A stretch of DNA of 64,000 nucleotides from Adiantum capillus-veneris (GCA_014529385.2 CM043943.1:157415247-157479246); one strand, 5' to 3'; shown: positions 12,240 through 24,479, counted from the stretch's first letter. Program-made: numbers and translations. The notes: generated by a model not told the origin, from the letters alone.

Positions 12240-15180
12240 CATATTGGGGTGTGTGACTTCGTTGGCCGATGAATTCCACTGAACAGTGCATCTACAAGCG
12301 TTGAAAATCCATGGAGAGCTCGGCTATGGATGCCTTAAAGAATGTTCACATGAGGATTTTGAAGATGCACGCCGAGCCTGGGAAGAGCCTACTCCTTCCA
12401 TGGAAGTGTGAATTGCTCATGGACCTTGTTGCTCAATATGCCCTTAATGTGGTGATTCTCTTCTTCCCGAGTAAAATGCCTGCTGCTCAAGATGTAGGCT
12501 AATGGGTTGATTTTTTGCTCAAGCGTCAAGAGTGCTTCTGCTTCCAGCTCGACAGCTAGGGCGAATAAAGGCAAGGGAAACAATCAGAATTACAAACACT
12601 ACCTACTTCTTTGAATGCAAAAGATAAAGTCAAAGAATAGGTTTCAACCTCTTAGGCTTGGATAGTGCCAAAGAAAAATATTAAAGACCGCACTTTGACA
12701 TCTTCTTGCAACTATGTGCCCCCATTGAAAATGTTCCTCAGAAAAAACTTCCTTGTAATGACAACGTGCCTTTTGGCTGAGGCGTGGTCCTCGTCCATTT
12801 TAGATAATGTAGAGGATGAATAGTTCTTTAAAATTGCATCTCCTATAATGTGTATGGGTTCTACAACCATGACAAATGATGGCTTACCTGCCACTATGTA
12901 CATATTGTAAAGCGGACATAGTTGATCTTCAAGAGCATAACCAACATCATTTTTCCAAACAAACTTCTTACTTTGTGGGCTATTGGATAGCATATACATT
13001 ATCAACTGGCTTTTTTGGAGTGCTTATGCTTGTTCAACAAGACCTCTTCCCGACCTTGGTTTTCAATGACCTTGATGGGAAATGGATGGTCATCCAATGT
13101 ATTGTTCACACTAGTTCAGTACCAAAAGGACACTTTATGTCCTTTTTTCACGAGCTTAAATAAAAAGGTACATGAAATCTAGAAAAGATCTCAAGAAATT
13201 ATTTTACAAACTTATAAAATGTTAGCCAAAGTACTGATAAAAATTATAATCCCCCAATTTTGTACACAAACTCAATAGTAATTGCACTCATGAAAAGCAC
13301 CTACTCAAAGTAGTAGTTGTTTTTCTCTAAAACTCGTACCCTAGTATAAGAAAAAAAATGAGCAAGATGCATGTTAGAATCCATGGTAACTCCTTATATA
13401 CATGCTCGACATTTTTGCAACTTTCATGTGAAAATAAATTCTTTGAGACTAGACTTAAATATAGCAAGTTGTGTGGGTCAAATATGCAACATTTGTGAAT
13501 TCAATTCACGACCGCATAAAAAATTTAGTTCATCCAAATTTGCATTGTCTTATGCAACATATATAGTAGATCTACCACTCCATTACTTAAGATGATACTA
13601 TTTTCTAGTTATGCAACTCACATGATGTGATTTATGTCATCTCCCAAAAAATGCGCATGTTGAAATTCTTATTTTTTATTTATCAAAGATTAGCCTTAAA
13701 ATACATTCCACTTTTGGATTTCTTCATTCATCTCATTTATTTCTATACAAATACCTCATCTGGACACAATTGGGGAATCTATATGTCACTTTCAATGGTT
13801 TTTCATAGCAATGGTTGTTTTTCAAGAAATTACGCACTATAAATTTTGTTAAATGATCTTAAATCACAAGATTTTGTGAGTTTGAAACCTTGAAAGATGC
13901 TTAATTGATGGATGATGGCGTATAGATACATTATAGACCTTAAATTTTGCCCCATAATCTCATCATGTTAATGAAAGAGGCTTTGAAAGACCAAAATTTT
14001 TCTATTAATTAGCGTTTTCAAGATTTGGGTTTTTTTATTATTAAAAATTTTTGGTTTAGAAACTAAGTTATGAAGCTCAATTTTTTGTTATCATACGTTG
14101 TCATCATACATAGACCTTGAAATTTATGAAAAATCTCATTTTGATAAGAATTTATATTCAATTTATGAAAATTTTGTTTTGAATGGCACTAAATTGTTTA
14201 CTTACATTTAGTTAATTCACATTTAGAATTCGTAAGTTCCAACTTCATCACGTTTAGTTCACAATAAATTCACATTTAGTTAGATCAAATGTAATTCATA
14301 TATAGAATTCGATGGTCCTCATTTTCATTGATTGATTGCACTCTGGCCAAAAACAGATAAAAAAGGGTCATTTGATCAAAGAATTGGCAAATAGAATCTT
14401 GACACATATACAAAAATATGACATTTTTTATTTCTTTAACTTTGGTTTTTGTCTTTGGTTAATTAGAAATGTTTAAAAGGTCTTCTACCTTGTTAGAAAC
14501 GGCTAAATCAACTAGCATTTTGGTCATCTTCAAAGTTAACCTTGGGGATAGAGTACAAAGGTACTTTTTACTTTTTTGAGAACTAAAAATACACCGGCTT
14601 GTTGAGTACAATGTTTACTTGGCCAAGAAAATGGTGTTGATCTTAAATCAATATTTGCATTCTTGAAGTGAAACATGTTTGCTTTCCTAGTGTGTACAAT
14701 GTACAAGAATGAGTTTACCTTTTTTTAAATATTTATAGACGTCTTTCCATCCATAGCCATGGAGTGGAAACATGTAGAAATCTTGAGTGACACATTCAAA
14801 GAAATCTATAAAGGGATTGCAAATTTTATATATGGAGACAAGCCATCTTCTTTTTACAAAGCAATTAGTTTGTTTTTGCATTTTGAACAAATATAAGATT
14901 TCAACCACAGAGGGTGGGCATTGACAGGTGCAAGAGTTACCAATTTCACTTTCAAATCACTAGATTTGGAACCCTCTGATACATGTACCATAGATAGCTT
15001 CAAAACTAAAATCAAAGATGATATATAGAGAGAGATGATACCAAGACAAATTTCAAGAAGGATAAGAATTCAATGGTTTATACTAGTCCACATCTTTATA
15101 AATCTATGGATTAGCAAAAAACAAAAACCATGTGGTTGAACAAAATTTGTCGATAGCCGAAGTGGATAATGTACATGGAG
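12240..15180. other. AT-rich interval without a recognisable gene
   Basis: Two open frames are present: plus 12311-12502 and minus 12712-13005. The latter contains KKFVWKND and AGKPSFVMVVEP. I recognise neither, and no promoter or splice structure ties them together. From 13.2 kb on the sequence is strongly AT-rich with stops in all frames. Confidence 0.4.
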
Positions 15181-15188
15181 AGGACTAT

Positions 15189-15369
15189 AGTTCCAAAGAG
15201 ACTTTCCACAACAATTACACTATTAAGTGTAAGGTAATCCCATATTATATGTTTATCTCCCATCAAATTTCTTGTCAAGAGTTCCAAAGAGACTTTTCAC
15301 AATGGTGACTATATTAACTACAAGGTAAGGCTATATTTTATGTTTATCTCCAATCAAATTTCTTGTCAA
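15189..15369. repeat. Tandem duplication, period about 91 bp
   Basis: Two adjacent copies start AGTTCCAAAGAGACTTT at 15189 and 15280, and both end near TTTCTTGTCAA. They differ at several positions. Confidence 0.8.
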
Positions 15370-15878
15370 TCCTTAGTTTTAAGTATGATTACAAAAGATG
15401 GAGAGGAAAGCTAAGTAACTGGATTTCTCTTTATTATGAGCAAAAATGTTCTGAGCTTGAATTCAAAATCAAAGTCAAGCTATTCGGTGAGCTTAGAAAG
15501 TTGATTATCTCTATGAATTGAGATTACAAGATGTAAAATACAAATTTGAAGTTAATGGTACTATTGTGAGTACTAGAGTGGAGAATACACTCTTATGTAT
15601 CACATGTCTTCCTCCAAAGGTTATTTCTTTTGAGCCACTAGCTAGAAGGAGCTAGTTATAGCTTATTTAATTTAATTTTATCTATCAATACAAACAATTT
15701 TTATTTCCAATTGTTAGTTGTGATGACTTCATAGTATTGAACTAGTCTCTTGGTTCATTGGGTAAACTTCTCTTGTCATAAAATATAATATCTAACTTTA
15801 CCAAATGATTTTATCATATTAAACTGATCATTTAATATGGTAAGATAAAAGGGGAACAAGCCTTTAGGATATACATAT

Positions 15879-16016
15879 GTGCTTCTAGACCTATCTCAGC
15901 AGGGGACCAAAAGGAGAAATGGTTGCATCTCAATAGGGGATGTGGATGTGCAATAAGTGCTTCTAAACTTATCTCAGCAGGGACCAAGAGGAGAGATGGT
16001 TACATCTCAATAGGGG
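15879..16016. repeat. Tandem duplication, period about 78 bp
   Basis: Segments of about 60 bp starting GTGCTTCTA at 15879 and 15957 share CTCAGCAGG and CATCTCAATAGGGG. A 17-bp spacer separates them. Confidence 0.8.
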
Positions 16017-16165
16017 TCCAAAAAGGGGAGAGCAATGTGCATCTAATGGAGATTAAAAGACCTTAGGGTTAGCTTCATTAAATACCTCCAAAGGTTAGTG
16101 TTAAAAGTTCTTCCACCTTAGGCAAGCTAAGGCTATGCTTGAGGTGGGAACTTGGCCCAAGCTTG

Positions 16166-16303
16166 AGGTGCTTGTCGTGCTTGTTGACTAAGGTGCTTGA
16201 GGTGCTTGTCGTGCTTGCTGACTAAGGTGCTTGAAGTGCTTATCATGCTTGACAAGTAAGGTGCTTGAGAAGCTTCCCATGCATGGAGGAGGTAAGGTGC
16301 TTG
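16166..16303. repeat. 34-bp minisatellite, four units
   Basis: The unit AGGTGCTTGTCGTGCTTG plus a 16-base tail ending AAGGTGCTTG is repeated four times, with divergence rising to the right. The sense frame is not conserved between units. Confidence 0.8.
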
Positions 16304-18894
16304 AGGGGCTTGAGTAAAATAGAGACCCTACAAAGGAGGGGGAAAGCCCCAAAGTTAGGAGAATATTTGACTTAACCTCCCACTCTCCCAAAGGGCACTC
16401 CCTTTCTCAAGGGGCACATGGACACATGTCAAGCTCTCCCTATGCTTAGCCACATGGTGTGCCTGAATCCTATTGGCTAGGCTAAAGAGGGGTCCAATGA
16501 CCTTCTAATTCAACTCAACAAATATATAGATATTTTCAAGCTCTCTCTCTCAAAGGGGTAAGGAGGACACTTGCCCAAAGGCTACCCATGTTTCTTGAAA
16601 TACATTGTGTATGTGATTGGCTAGTCTTAGAGGGGTCCAATGAGCTTCAAGCTTGAGCTACAAGGAGGTGTTGACCACAACAAGCAAGGGATGTGCTTGG
16701 GGATAGACACTCTCTCACACACTCATTTTTCACACATTCTCACTTGGTGAAAGTGAAAGAACTCCATCCCCTTCTCCAAGCTTGTTGAGAAGTTGAGAGC
16801 CTACACCAGCACTCTTGGCTATGGAATGCAAATCCAACCAAGAGCCATGCTTCAATGCTTAAGCTTGCCATCTTCTCCATCTTCATGACTATGCTATTAT
16901 GCTATGCTAAGCAAGAAGAGTGATGATAAGTGAGGAACTATTTCTTTCTCCTATGAATGATTCTTTCTTCCTCTTCCCTGCCCTCATTCCCCGCTAGCCC
17001 TCTCCACTTTCGAAGGTGTTTGAGGCCTTGGGACTGAGGCCGGGGATGGTTAATGTTTTTACAAAGTTTATGTTATGCTCGTGATGCATGAAGCTTTCCA
17101 TCTTCATAGCATCACCTAGGCCACAAGGAACACAGTGTATTGTACCAAGTCTCTCTTTATGGGAGAATCTATAATACAAAAGCCTATTGGAGGGGGGACC
17201 AGCTCCACATAAATCCACTCCTCAATTGTTGTCAAGTTCTCTAATTCTCTCTCTTGCAAAAGTATTGTTCATGCCAAGTTAATTAAGTATAATGGTTATG
17301 TTGCTACCGCTAATTAAGTTCACCCTCTATGATCTCAAAGTAGTCTCATAAAAATGCTCACTATAGTTCTCTTAATTCCCCTATTCTCAATGTTCATAAG
17401 CCATTTCCATTACATTTCTAATGTGAGGTAAAACAAGAGAAAAATTAAAAATAAATTGTGGTGTGCAAGTTCATAGACTCAAAATTTGTTTGCATTTGTA
17501 AGTATGGATAAACAAAGGTTGAGTTACATTTATAAAAAATTGTACAATGATTAGAGCTACATTACATGGAAAATTAGGGCTTCATTACAATAATTAGGGC
17601 CTCATAAAGACAAATGTATCTGTTTTCTAGCACGATGAGATTCTCATCCTTTTTGGAACTCACTCTTTACCTCTTTGACTTGGGCTCCTCTAGTGAGATG
17701 ACTCGGGTAATGGTGATTTTAGTGGCTCTCGTGATTGAGGGGAGGCTCACGAGATAGTGACTTTGGTAGATTCCTATGTGATTGAGGGATTGATTCCTTC
17801 TTATGTAATTTCTTGGGAGACTTCTTGGGGGACTTATGGGTGGTTTCTTGGGGGACATCTTAGGTCTAAGGTGAATTTTTTTTGGCTTGAATGACTTCTT
17901 TGGCCTAGATGACTTCTTTGGTAACTTCTTTGTCTTCTTGGATGACTTGCCCGCCCTTAGTCCATGAATTGAATGGAAATTTGAGAGGTGACAAAACTTT
18001 CTTTTCCTTCTTTGTAGAATGAAGCTTTTGTAGTTTGAAATTTTTGTGTAAATGATAGGTTGGGCCCTTCCCTTGGCCTTTAAAGGATGGGAGTTTTTGT
18101 CTATTTATTCTTTCCTTTCTCCTTGCTTTGTCCCTCTCTTTCTTCCCAGCTTCTTGCCCATAGGACTCTTAAGTGGTTCATTGCTCTTTGGATTCTTAGA
18201 AGGTGGCAAAACAAGATCATTGGGGCAAATAGATTTCTTCTAAATAAAAAAACTAGCCTTTTCTCTAACCCATCAATCCCAATGACTATGGATAGTCATG
18301 CAACTATAAAACAATCTGACCACAACACAAAGTGAGAAACATAATAAAATGTTTTGAGAAACATGATAAATAATTAACTAAATCGCAAACATACGATGAG
18401 TGTAAATACCTTGAACTTTGACTCTAGAAATCTCCAAGCATTTGCAACCACCCTCCAATCAGAGGAACTTGGGTCAAATTGCAAAGGTTCACTTTGATGA
18501 AATATTTAAATGCATACTAATCAACCTCTAGCTTAAAATAATTATATTCCTTAAGAAGAAAACAATGATTTTGGCAACACTGATGAAAATCAACAAATCA
18601 TATAGTTTAAGAGGTTTTAATTATATGGATATAAAGAAGCAAAAGGCTAATTACCTCGTTTATTGTCTATGAATGATGGGTATTGTGTTCACAAATAAGG
18701 CATCACTCTCCAATAGGTTAAAGTTTGTCTCACTGCCGGCACGACGTTCTCGTGATGACCTTTGCTCACCCTCACATGTGGCCTTCAGTGCAAACGTTGT
18801 GGGCAAGCAAATATGTACTCTTTTGGTGTGCGAAGTACGTGGTGGTGGAAGCAAATGATTTGTGATGTCCGTAAGCACCATGGCAGGTGTTGCA
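16304..18894. other. Interval without a recognisable gene; Lys/Pro-rich open stretch on minus
   Basis: No family matches. On the minus strand from about 18050 to 17667 one frame stays open and reads as a basic Lys/Pro/Ser-rich segment (KKTKKLPKKSS, MSPKKPPISPP). It has no clear start, splice sites or homologue that I know, so I do not call it a gene. Around 16500-16560 a TATA-like ATATATAGATAT precedes a short CT run. Confidence 0.35.
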
Positions 18895-19050
18895 TGAGGA
18901 AGCAAAGGATGAAAAGAGAGAGGGGGAGGGAGAGGAAGGAGAGAAGGGGGCAGGGGGGGAGGAAGAGAGAGGTGAGGAGGAAGAAGGTAGGGGCAGGGAG
19001 GGAGAGGAGAGGGAGAGAGGAGGGAGGAGGAGCAGAGAGCAAAGTGTTTT
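18895..19050 (+). repeat. Homopurine (G/A) tract about 155 bp
   Basis: Almost uninterrupted purines on the plus strand with several runs of three to seven G, followed by a T10 run at about 19047-19056. Frames through it on both strands are low-complexity artefacts. Confidence 0.85.
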
Positions 19051-19059
19051 TTTTTTTGG

Positions 19060-20945
19060 AAAAGAATTTGAAAAAATGGACTTTCAAAGCTTGTAGGTAA
19101 AAAAAAAGGGTCAAAAAATGATTTTTGGATATGTATATATGTTGGGAGGGAGTTTTGAGTCAAAAATAAGTTAAAAAAGTTTTTTGAAAAAAAAGTCAAA
19201 TTTTGCCTCTTAGTGACCCAGGTTTTTGCTAATGTGGCCAAACCCCTTTACTCCCTTCACTTTCAAAAAGCTAGAGAGAGAAAGTAACCTCTTAGGCCCA
19301 CATCCTACATTTGTCTAAAAAAAAGGCTAAAAAAGCCTACTCAAAACTTGATTATAATCCAAGGCTGCATTCATTAATGAAATACTTATTCTTGTCTTGG
19401 CATTTTTGAATAATATGAGCTTCATTACCAATTTAAATTTCCCTTCACACTCAATTTCATCTATTCCATAATACTAGACCATAGCAATGTGAACTTTAAA
19501 ATATCCATTTTTATGTTATTGAAAGCATTATATTTATTATAAAATCTCTCTTTTGTTTCTCATATGGAATTATTACTTGAATGTAGTAATACTCTCCAAA
19601 TTGTTTTGATGTTTTTTTGTTCAATCAAAAAGTCTTACTTTTCCTAGATTGTACAATGTGAGATTTTGGAAACCCAAATCCTTTAATTTTGCAATATTTC
19701 AAAACTTAAAACCAAATTCTTGAAATCACTCTATATCCCTTTTTGCACTCCAATTGTATCACATAAGATGAAGCAAATCTTCTATCTCTAAAGAATAGAT
19801 TCTTTTAGGTTTTAGTTTCTTGGTGGTTTGAGAAGATACCACAATAAACCATCAATCCCATCTTCAACAAATCTAATCAAATCATGAGTAGAATAAAATG
19901 GTGGATACTTTCTAGTGAGTGGGTCTACTAGGTAAGTGCTTCCATCTATCCACAAATCAATATGTTTCTTTCCTTTGTTTCCAAGTCTGTTTGCCCTGTG
20001 TACATCTTTGAGACACCTTTAGGTTACGTTTCTTGTAGTTGCATACTCTTTATTAAGCTTGATATTCATATGAAACTTGTTGCTAGAGGTGTTATTTGAA
20101 GCACTCATTGAATGAGAGAGAATGCTTTCTCTTTGAAGTACCATAGAAATGAAGTAACAACGGTAATGAACCTATTAGCAAGAATGGTAGAGCTCTGAAA
20201 AAAATGACACAGAGATGATCCACATCATAGTCATTGTGAGGTTGCCTTGAGATTAATTGAAAGTTACAAAGATAGAGAGAAACTTGACAAGAAAAACAAG
20301 GAAAGTGGCTTCTATTTCATGCATGAAGATATGGATATACGTACGCTTTTAATGGAGTGAATAGTCTTCAATTTAGTATCGGGAAAACTATATTTAGAGC
20401 CATTTTCATCATCAATTCTTCACTAAATGAACTTAATCACTTTCTTACACAAACCCTTTTTGCCCATTTTTTGCCATAATGTGACCATTGATCCCTCTTG
20501 ATAGGAGGCGTGTCATTTAGCCACAAGGTATGCATTTTCCATTCCATGGGAACTCCCTAGATGAGCACGTGTAGCTCCTTGTGAAGACTAAAAAATACCC
20601 CTAATTATTTTGCATGATAGGAAAACTGAGAGACATATGTGATGGAGGTTGTGGAAAAACTCACTCATTGCATGGCAACAAGCTTGTCAACTTAGCATAA
20701 AATGTTTCTTGTCCAAGTGTCTCTAGATGCGAATGGACTCCATAAGCATCTCCGAACTAAAAATTGTTCAGCACGTGTGAAGAGAAAGTGTCTCTAAGTG
20801 GAGTGTTTGACCACTTTCTTTTATTGTAGGCCCTTCTTTTTGTGAAGGCCCTCCACAAGAGAGGCCCATTGAGTTGGTCTCTAGCTTTTTTGTGTGCTTA
20901 GTTCCTTAGAGAGATTTGCATATGTGCCATTTCCTATCCATTTGA
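19060..20945. other. AT-rich gene-free interval
   Basis: Stops are frequent in all frames. I see no exon-like segment, repeat family or RNA gene. Confidence 0.4.
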
Positions 20946-20948
20946 ATG

Positions 20949-21008
<60 letters not shown>
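20949..21008. repeat. Compound (GT)n(GA)n microsatellite
   Basis: About 19 GT units run directly into about 11 GA units. Together with the adjacent insert at 21067 it makes a repeat-dense patch. Confidence 0.9.
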
Positions 21009-21010
<2 letters not shown>

Positions 21011-21051
21011 TTATTACCATCCTTCAGAGGTAAAATATGTGACCTATGGCA

Positions 21052-21367
21052 CCAAAGATACATGTGTCACACAGAACGGAGTAGGCGGAAGGGTAAATGT
21101 CACAAAAGTGACTGCCCTTTCGCCGAAACGATCAACCACCACTTGGTCTAGAGCGATTGAACTATTTTCAAACTCTCCCCAAAGGTCGTGGGTTCAATTG
21201 GTAGGAAACCTCAGAGTAGGTGAGCGCCGTAGCCAATCGGTCACACAGAACAGAGTAGGCAAAAGGGTAAAAGTCACAAAAGTGACTGCCCTTTCGCCAA
21301 AATGATCAACCACCACTTGTTTTAGAGCGATTGACCTATTTTCAAACACTCCCCAAAGATACATGTG
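21052..21367 (+). mobile_element. SINE-like or satellite-like insert bounded by a 15-bp direct repeat
   Basis: CCAAAGATACATGTG occurs at 21052-21066 and 21353-21367. The bases between carry two direct copies of a segment of about 118 bp (starts TCACACAGAAC at 21067 and 21241, ends CCCCAAAG), period 174 bp. A spacer follows the first copy. That copy plus spacer shows text like a tRNA A box (TGGTCTAGAGC, 21144-21154) and B box (GGTTCAATTGG, 21191-21201), 47 bp apart. This fits a Pol III-type SINE, perhaps dimeric, with its target duplication. A short run of a 174-bp satellite is the alternative. Confidence 0.5.
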
Positions 21368-21369
21368 AT

Positions 21370-22600
21370 GTACTATGTATGGGATGGATAAGTGACTCAT
21401 GCCCAAGGATTGTGGTGATGAGAATCACAATGGAGAGCCCACACTATGGGGTTGGGAGAGGAAAGTATGTAGGTCTAAGTCATGGATGAAAATGTGAGGG
21501 AAACAAGTTTATATGTGAGCACAATTTGAGCACTCTAGTAGTGTACGATATCATACAACCTCTTAAACTTGCAATGAGCATAATGTGCAAAGATCAAGCT
21601 TGATAACAAGAGCACAATACTTGTAATGGAGCACTCCAAAAGGGCATAAGCAAGTTGATCCAAATGTATCTTGGAAAGGGAAAGAGAGTGGGTTAGCACT
21701 TGTCAACTTTTTTTGTAAGCCATAATGTGATTGATGGAAAGCATAAGGAGTTTCAATTAAGCATGGGACTCTAGGTATGCGAATGCCAAGTGCAAAGCAC
21801 ATCTGTGACATAATCATCTAGAAAGAAATTGGGAGATGAATCCCTTGTTTTGCTACCTTCTTGGCATTGAATTCATTATCACACCTTATCTGAAAGATAG
21901 TATGGTGTAAATATGTTGTCTACGTAGGTATGGCTAATTGCAAGCCTAATTTGGTGTTGTGACATTAGAATCAAACTCAATAATTTTATCAATTTTCTTA
22001 TTTTGGTTAATCTTAAGCATTTAAATTGTGATTTGTTATTTCACACATGTAATTTTCCATTTAATTCTAGAAACACTTGTAATTATGAGATGCAAATAGA
22101 GTTTCACTTCAACTACTACTTTTGGAAAAAAAAATAGTTACTTTTCTATTTTTGAAAGCAAAAGAAAAAGTAGTCTCAAATTTGTGCATTACGCACACAG
22201 CTTTTCAGGTAGCAATCATACTTCGGAGACTCTACGAGTGAGACACGCAATCTAGGAGCATCCGAACTAGGTGACTCAATGTTTTACAAAACTTTCAAAG
22301 CCAAGGAAGACCTCAAAAGATTCATCAAAGCAATGATTCACAAATTACACTTTTGGCCCTTTGGTTTCTCTCCTTTTCTATCAATCTTCATGGCTGCTCT
22401 CTTCTTCCAAATATTGTCTATTCATCTATACATAATCTTTCTTTTTCTTGTCAGCTGAATCATTTTCGCATACTAACGGGTGGAAGCGGTCCCCATATAC
22501 CTAAAGTGGCCTTGATTTGCTCTTCCTCAAAGCCTTGCGCTATTGCTCACTGCCCCAAGCCTTTGCACCTCTGATTTAGCATGCAAGGCTTACAAGAAGC
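21370..22600. other. Interval without a recognisable gene
   Basis: Short random frames only. The right end approaches a decayed PPR fragment on the minus strand. Confidence 0.35.
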
Positions 22601-22611
22601 TCACCCCACAA

Positions 22612-22900
22612 TCAGTGCATTCCAAGAGAGACATCCAAGATAGGTAGCTCATCAAGCACTTTTTGAGCTTTGTGAAGTGCACCACATATGGCATACATGT
22701 CGACCAAGCAATGCCAAGCATGATGTTTTCTTTCAACATTCCCTGATTGAAAACAGCCCAGAGCTTTTGATCCTAGCATTGACCTTGTTGGACATACCCT
22801 GCTGCAATCAATGCACTCCATGAGTCGCAATCAATAGACTCCATGACAACATTCCGACAGGTAGCCTTCTTGGCACTGCTTAGTGTTCATGAAACCCCTA
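22612..22900 (-). pseudogene. Pentatricopeptide-repeat (PPR) protein fragment
   Basis: Minus-strand text resembles two consecutive motifs of a plant PLS-class PPR protein. One reads RNVVMESID...WSALIAAGYVQQGQ near 22850-22780. The other reads CLVDMYAICGALHKAQKVL then DELPILDVS near 22725-22635. Family members are organelle RNA-binding proteins of hundreds of residues; here only about 90 residues remain, in shifting frames with stops, so it is a scrap. It lies directly beside the small-HSP pseudogene at 22985. Confidence 0.6.
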
Positions 22901-22984
22901 GTGCTTAGAGAAGGGCAAGAGATGGGAGGCATGGCGATGCCAAAAACTGCATAGAGGCCTCGTCGCAAATGGAAAAGCAAGGGC

Positions 22985-23437
22985 TTGCAGAGCAAGTGGA
23001 GGGATTTTAGGGACAATCACTATGAGGACTCCATCCAGGCACACAACTGAGATGTTCTCCACATTTGCATCACTTGGCAAAGTGAGAATTCCTCAGGAAT
23101 TTGAGAGTTCTCCACTCCATCAATAAGTTCTTTACCTTCATATATGTTGGTTCCTCCTCCTTCTTCCCTCCCCTTAGAGCAGCAACACCTTTCCACTCTC
23201 CACAATGTCTGAGGATTTGAGGATAGGCATCCTAGTGATGAAGACATAGGAATTGGGGTACTCCTTCACGTCAATAGTTGTGCTAGCCGTTGCATTGCGC
23301 TCACGCAACTAAGCTCAGCCAGGAGAGGGATCGGAAGCAGTGTACTTGGAGTTGCCATTGACGACTTTGTCATCCTCGCAGCTAAGATGCTATTGGATGA
23401 GATGGAGAAGGGGGTCACGGCCGATCACGGCCTCCAT
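22985..23437 (-). pseudogene. Class II cytosolic small heat-shock protein pseudogene, copy A
   Basis: An ATG at 23437 opens MEAVIGRDPLLHLIQ, close to the N-terminus of plant class II HSP17-type proteins, then a TAG interrupts. Other frames continue through EDDKVVNGNS and [13 protein letters not shown], the start of the alpha-crystallin domain. At 23080-22985 the end of that domain reads SDANVENISVVCLDG then VLIVIVPKIPP. Multiple stops, frameshifts and a shortened middle make it non-functional. A GA tract lies about 65 bp upstream. Confidence 0.75.
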
Positions 23438-23500
23438 GGCTGTTTGTGAGTTCTCTTGGAGAAAATGAGCTAAAATGCAGGCTGCAAATGTCAGAATGCG

Positions 23501-23601
<101 letters not shown>

Positions 23602-23690
23602 GCAATCAACACTTCCCGAAGGAGCCAGATGAAGGAGGTGCTGGCATGTGGTAGGGACAAGAGGCCGGACCCCCCCCCGCTATGTATAGT

Positions 23691-23990
23691 CTAGATTCTC
23701 TGCTCTATCGATAAGTACTTCACCTTCATATCTGTTGACTCCTCCTCCTCCTTCCGCTCCCCTGAGAGCAGCAACACATTTCCACTCTCCACAATCACCC
23801 TTATGCTTGAGGATTTGAGGCCAAGTATGTCCACAATGACGACATAAGAATTGGGATACTCCTTCACATCAACCGTTGTGCTAGCCATTGCATTGCGCTC
23901 ACACAAATAGCTCGAGCAAGAGAGGAATTGAAAACAGTGGTGGAGTTGCCATTGAGGACTTCGTCATCCTCATGGCTATTGGCAAGTTTT
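23691..23990 (-). pseudogene. Class II small heat-shock protein pseudogene, copy B (3' truncated)
   Basis: Minus frame 23906-23691 gives the first half of an alpha-crystallin domain: [20 protein letters not shown], then GNVLLLSGERKEEEE, ending at a stop after SIEQRI. Upstream text HEDDEVLNGNS matches the N-terminal part of copy A but in another frame. The second half of the domain is absent. Copies A and B share flanking text (TTTTAGCTCATTT) and a GA tract upstream, so they come from one segmental duplication. Confidence 0.75.
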
Positions 23991-24015
23991 GTTGGAGCAA
24001 ATGAGCTAAAATGTG

Positions 24016-24018
<3 letters not shown>

Positions 24019-24071
<53 letters not shown>
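24019..24071. repeat. (CT/GA)n microsatellite
   Basis: Perfect CT run upstream of small-HSP copy B on the minus strand, and directly before the LINE ORF1 fragment on the plus strand. Confidence 0.92.
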
Positions 24072-24074
<3 letters not shown>

Positions 24075-24430
24075 ACCCTGGTGCATCGAGGAGGACACCC
24101 TCAAAGAAGCCATCACCAAGCTTAATGGCACTCTTCAACCAATCAACATCGAGCCCGACACTGTCTCCTGGATCAACGACACGCATAGGCATATACCACT
24201 TGGCCAATGTATCCTCACTTTCAAAACCAAAGAAGAACGGACAAGGAAGCTACACCAATCCTACCGTCTCAAGGGGACAAAGCTCTGGATTGCCGAGGAA
24301 TTGACTACAAATCAACTCAAGCTTAAAGCAAGCGAGCTCAAAAAGGTGCATGACGCACGTAAGCAAGGTAAATGAGCAGTCTATCGTGACGGTAAAGCCA
24401 TCATTCAAGAGTTTTGAACTCCCAAGCCAG
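24068..24430 (+). pseudogene. LINE ORF1 (L1 gag-like) C-terminal fragment
   Basis: A frame of about 100 residues ends in the conserved C-terminal block of plant L1-type ORF1 proteins: KLWIAEELT, then KASELKKVHDARKQGK, a TGA where family members have Trp, then AVYRDGKAIIQEF. Upstream text (TLKEAITKLNG, CILTFKTKEERTRKL) fits the RNA-binding part. Truncated at both ends. The TGA in place of TGG at about 24373-24375 is a single-base nonsense change. Confidence 0.6.
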
Positions 24431-24479
24431 CCCCCCCTCCACCTGACCCCCCTTAGGGCTCTTCTCTTGATCGTATCCT

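Noticed and set aside
16166-16303. CRISPR-like spaced repeat
   Set aside because: Units are directly adjacent with no unique spacers and diverge; it is a plain minisatellite in a plant genome.
16304-16760. Possible solo LTR with TATA-like and CT-rich text
   Set aside because: No second copy, no TG...CA ends with a matching target duplication could be found.
17667-18050. Lys/Pro/Ser-rich open stretch on minus
   Set aside because: No start context, no homologue known to me, repetitive AAG codons; too weak for a gene call.
18660-19241. 193-codon minus frame, Pro/Leu/Ser-rich
   Set aside because: Mostly translation of the pyrimidine-rich strand of the homopurine tract; frames on both strands are open for compositional reasons.
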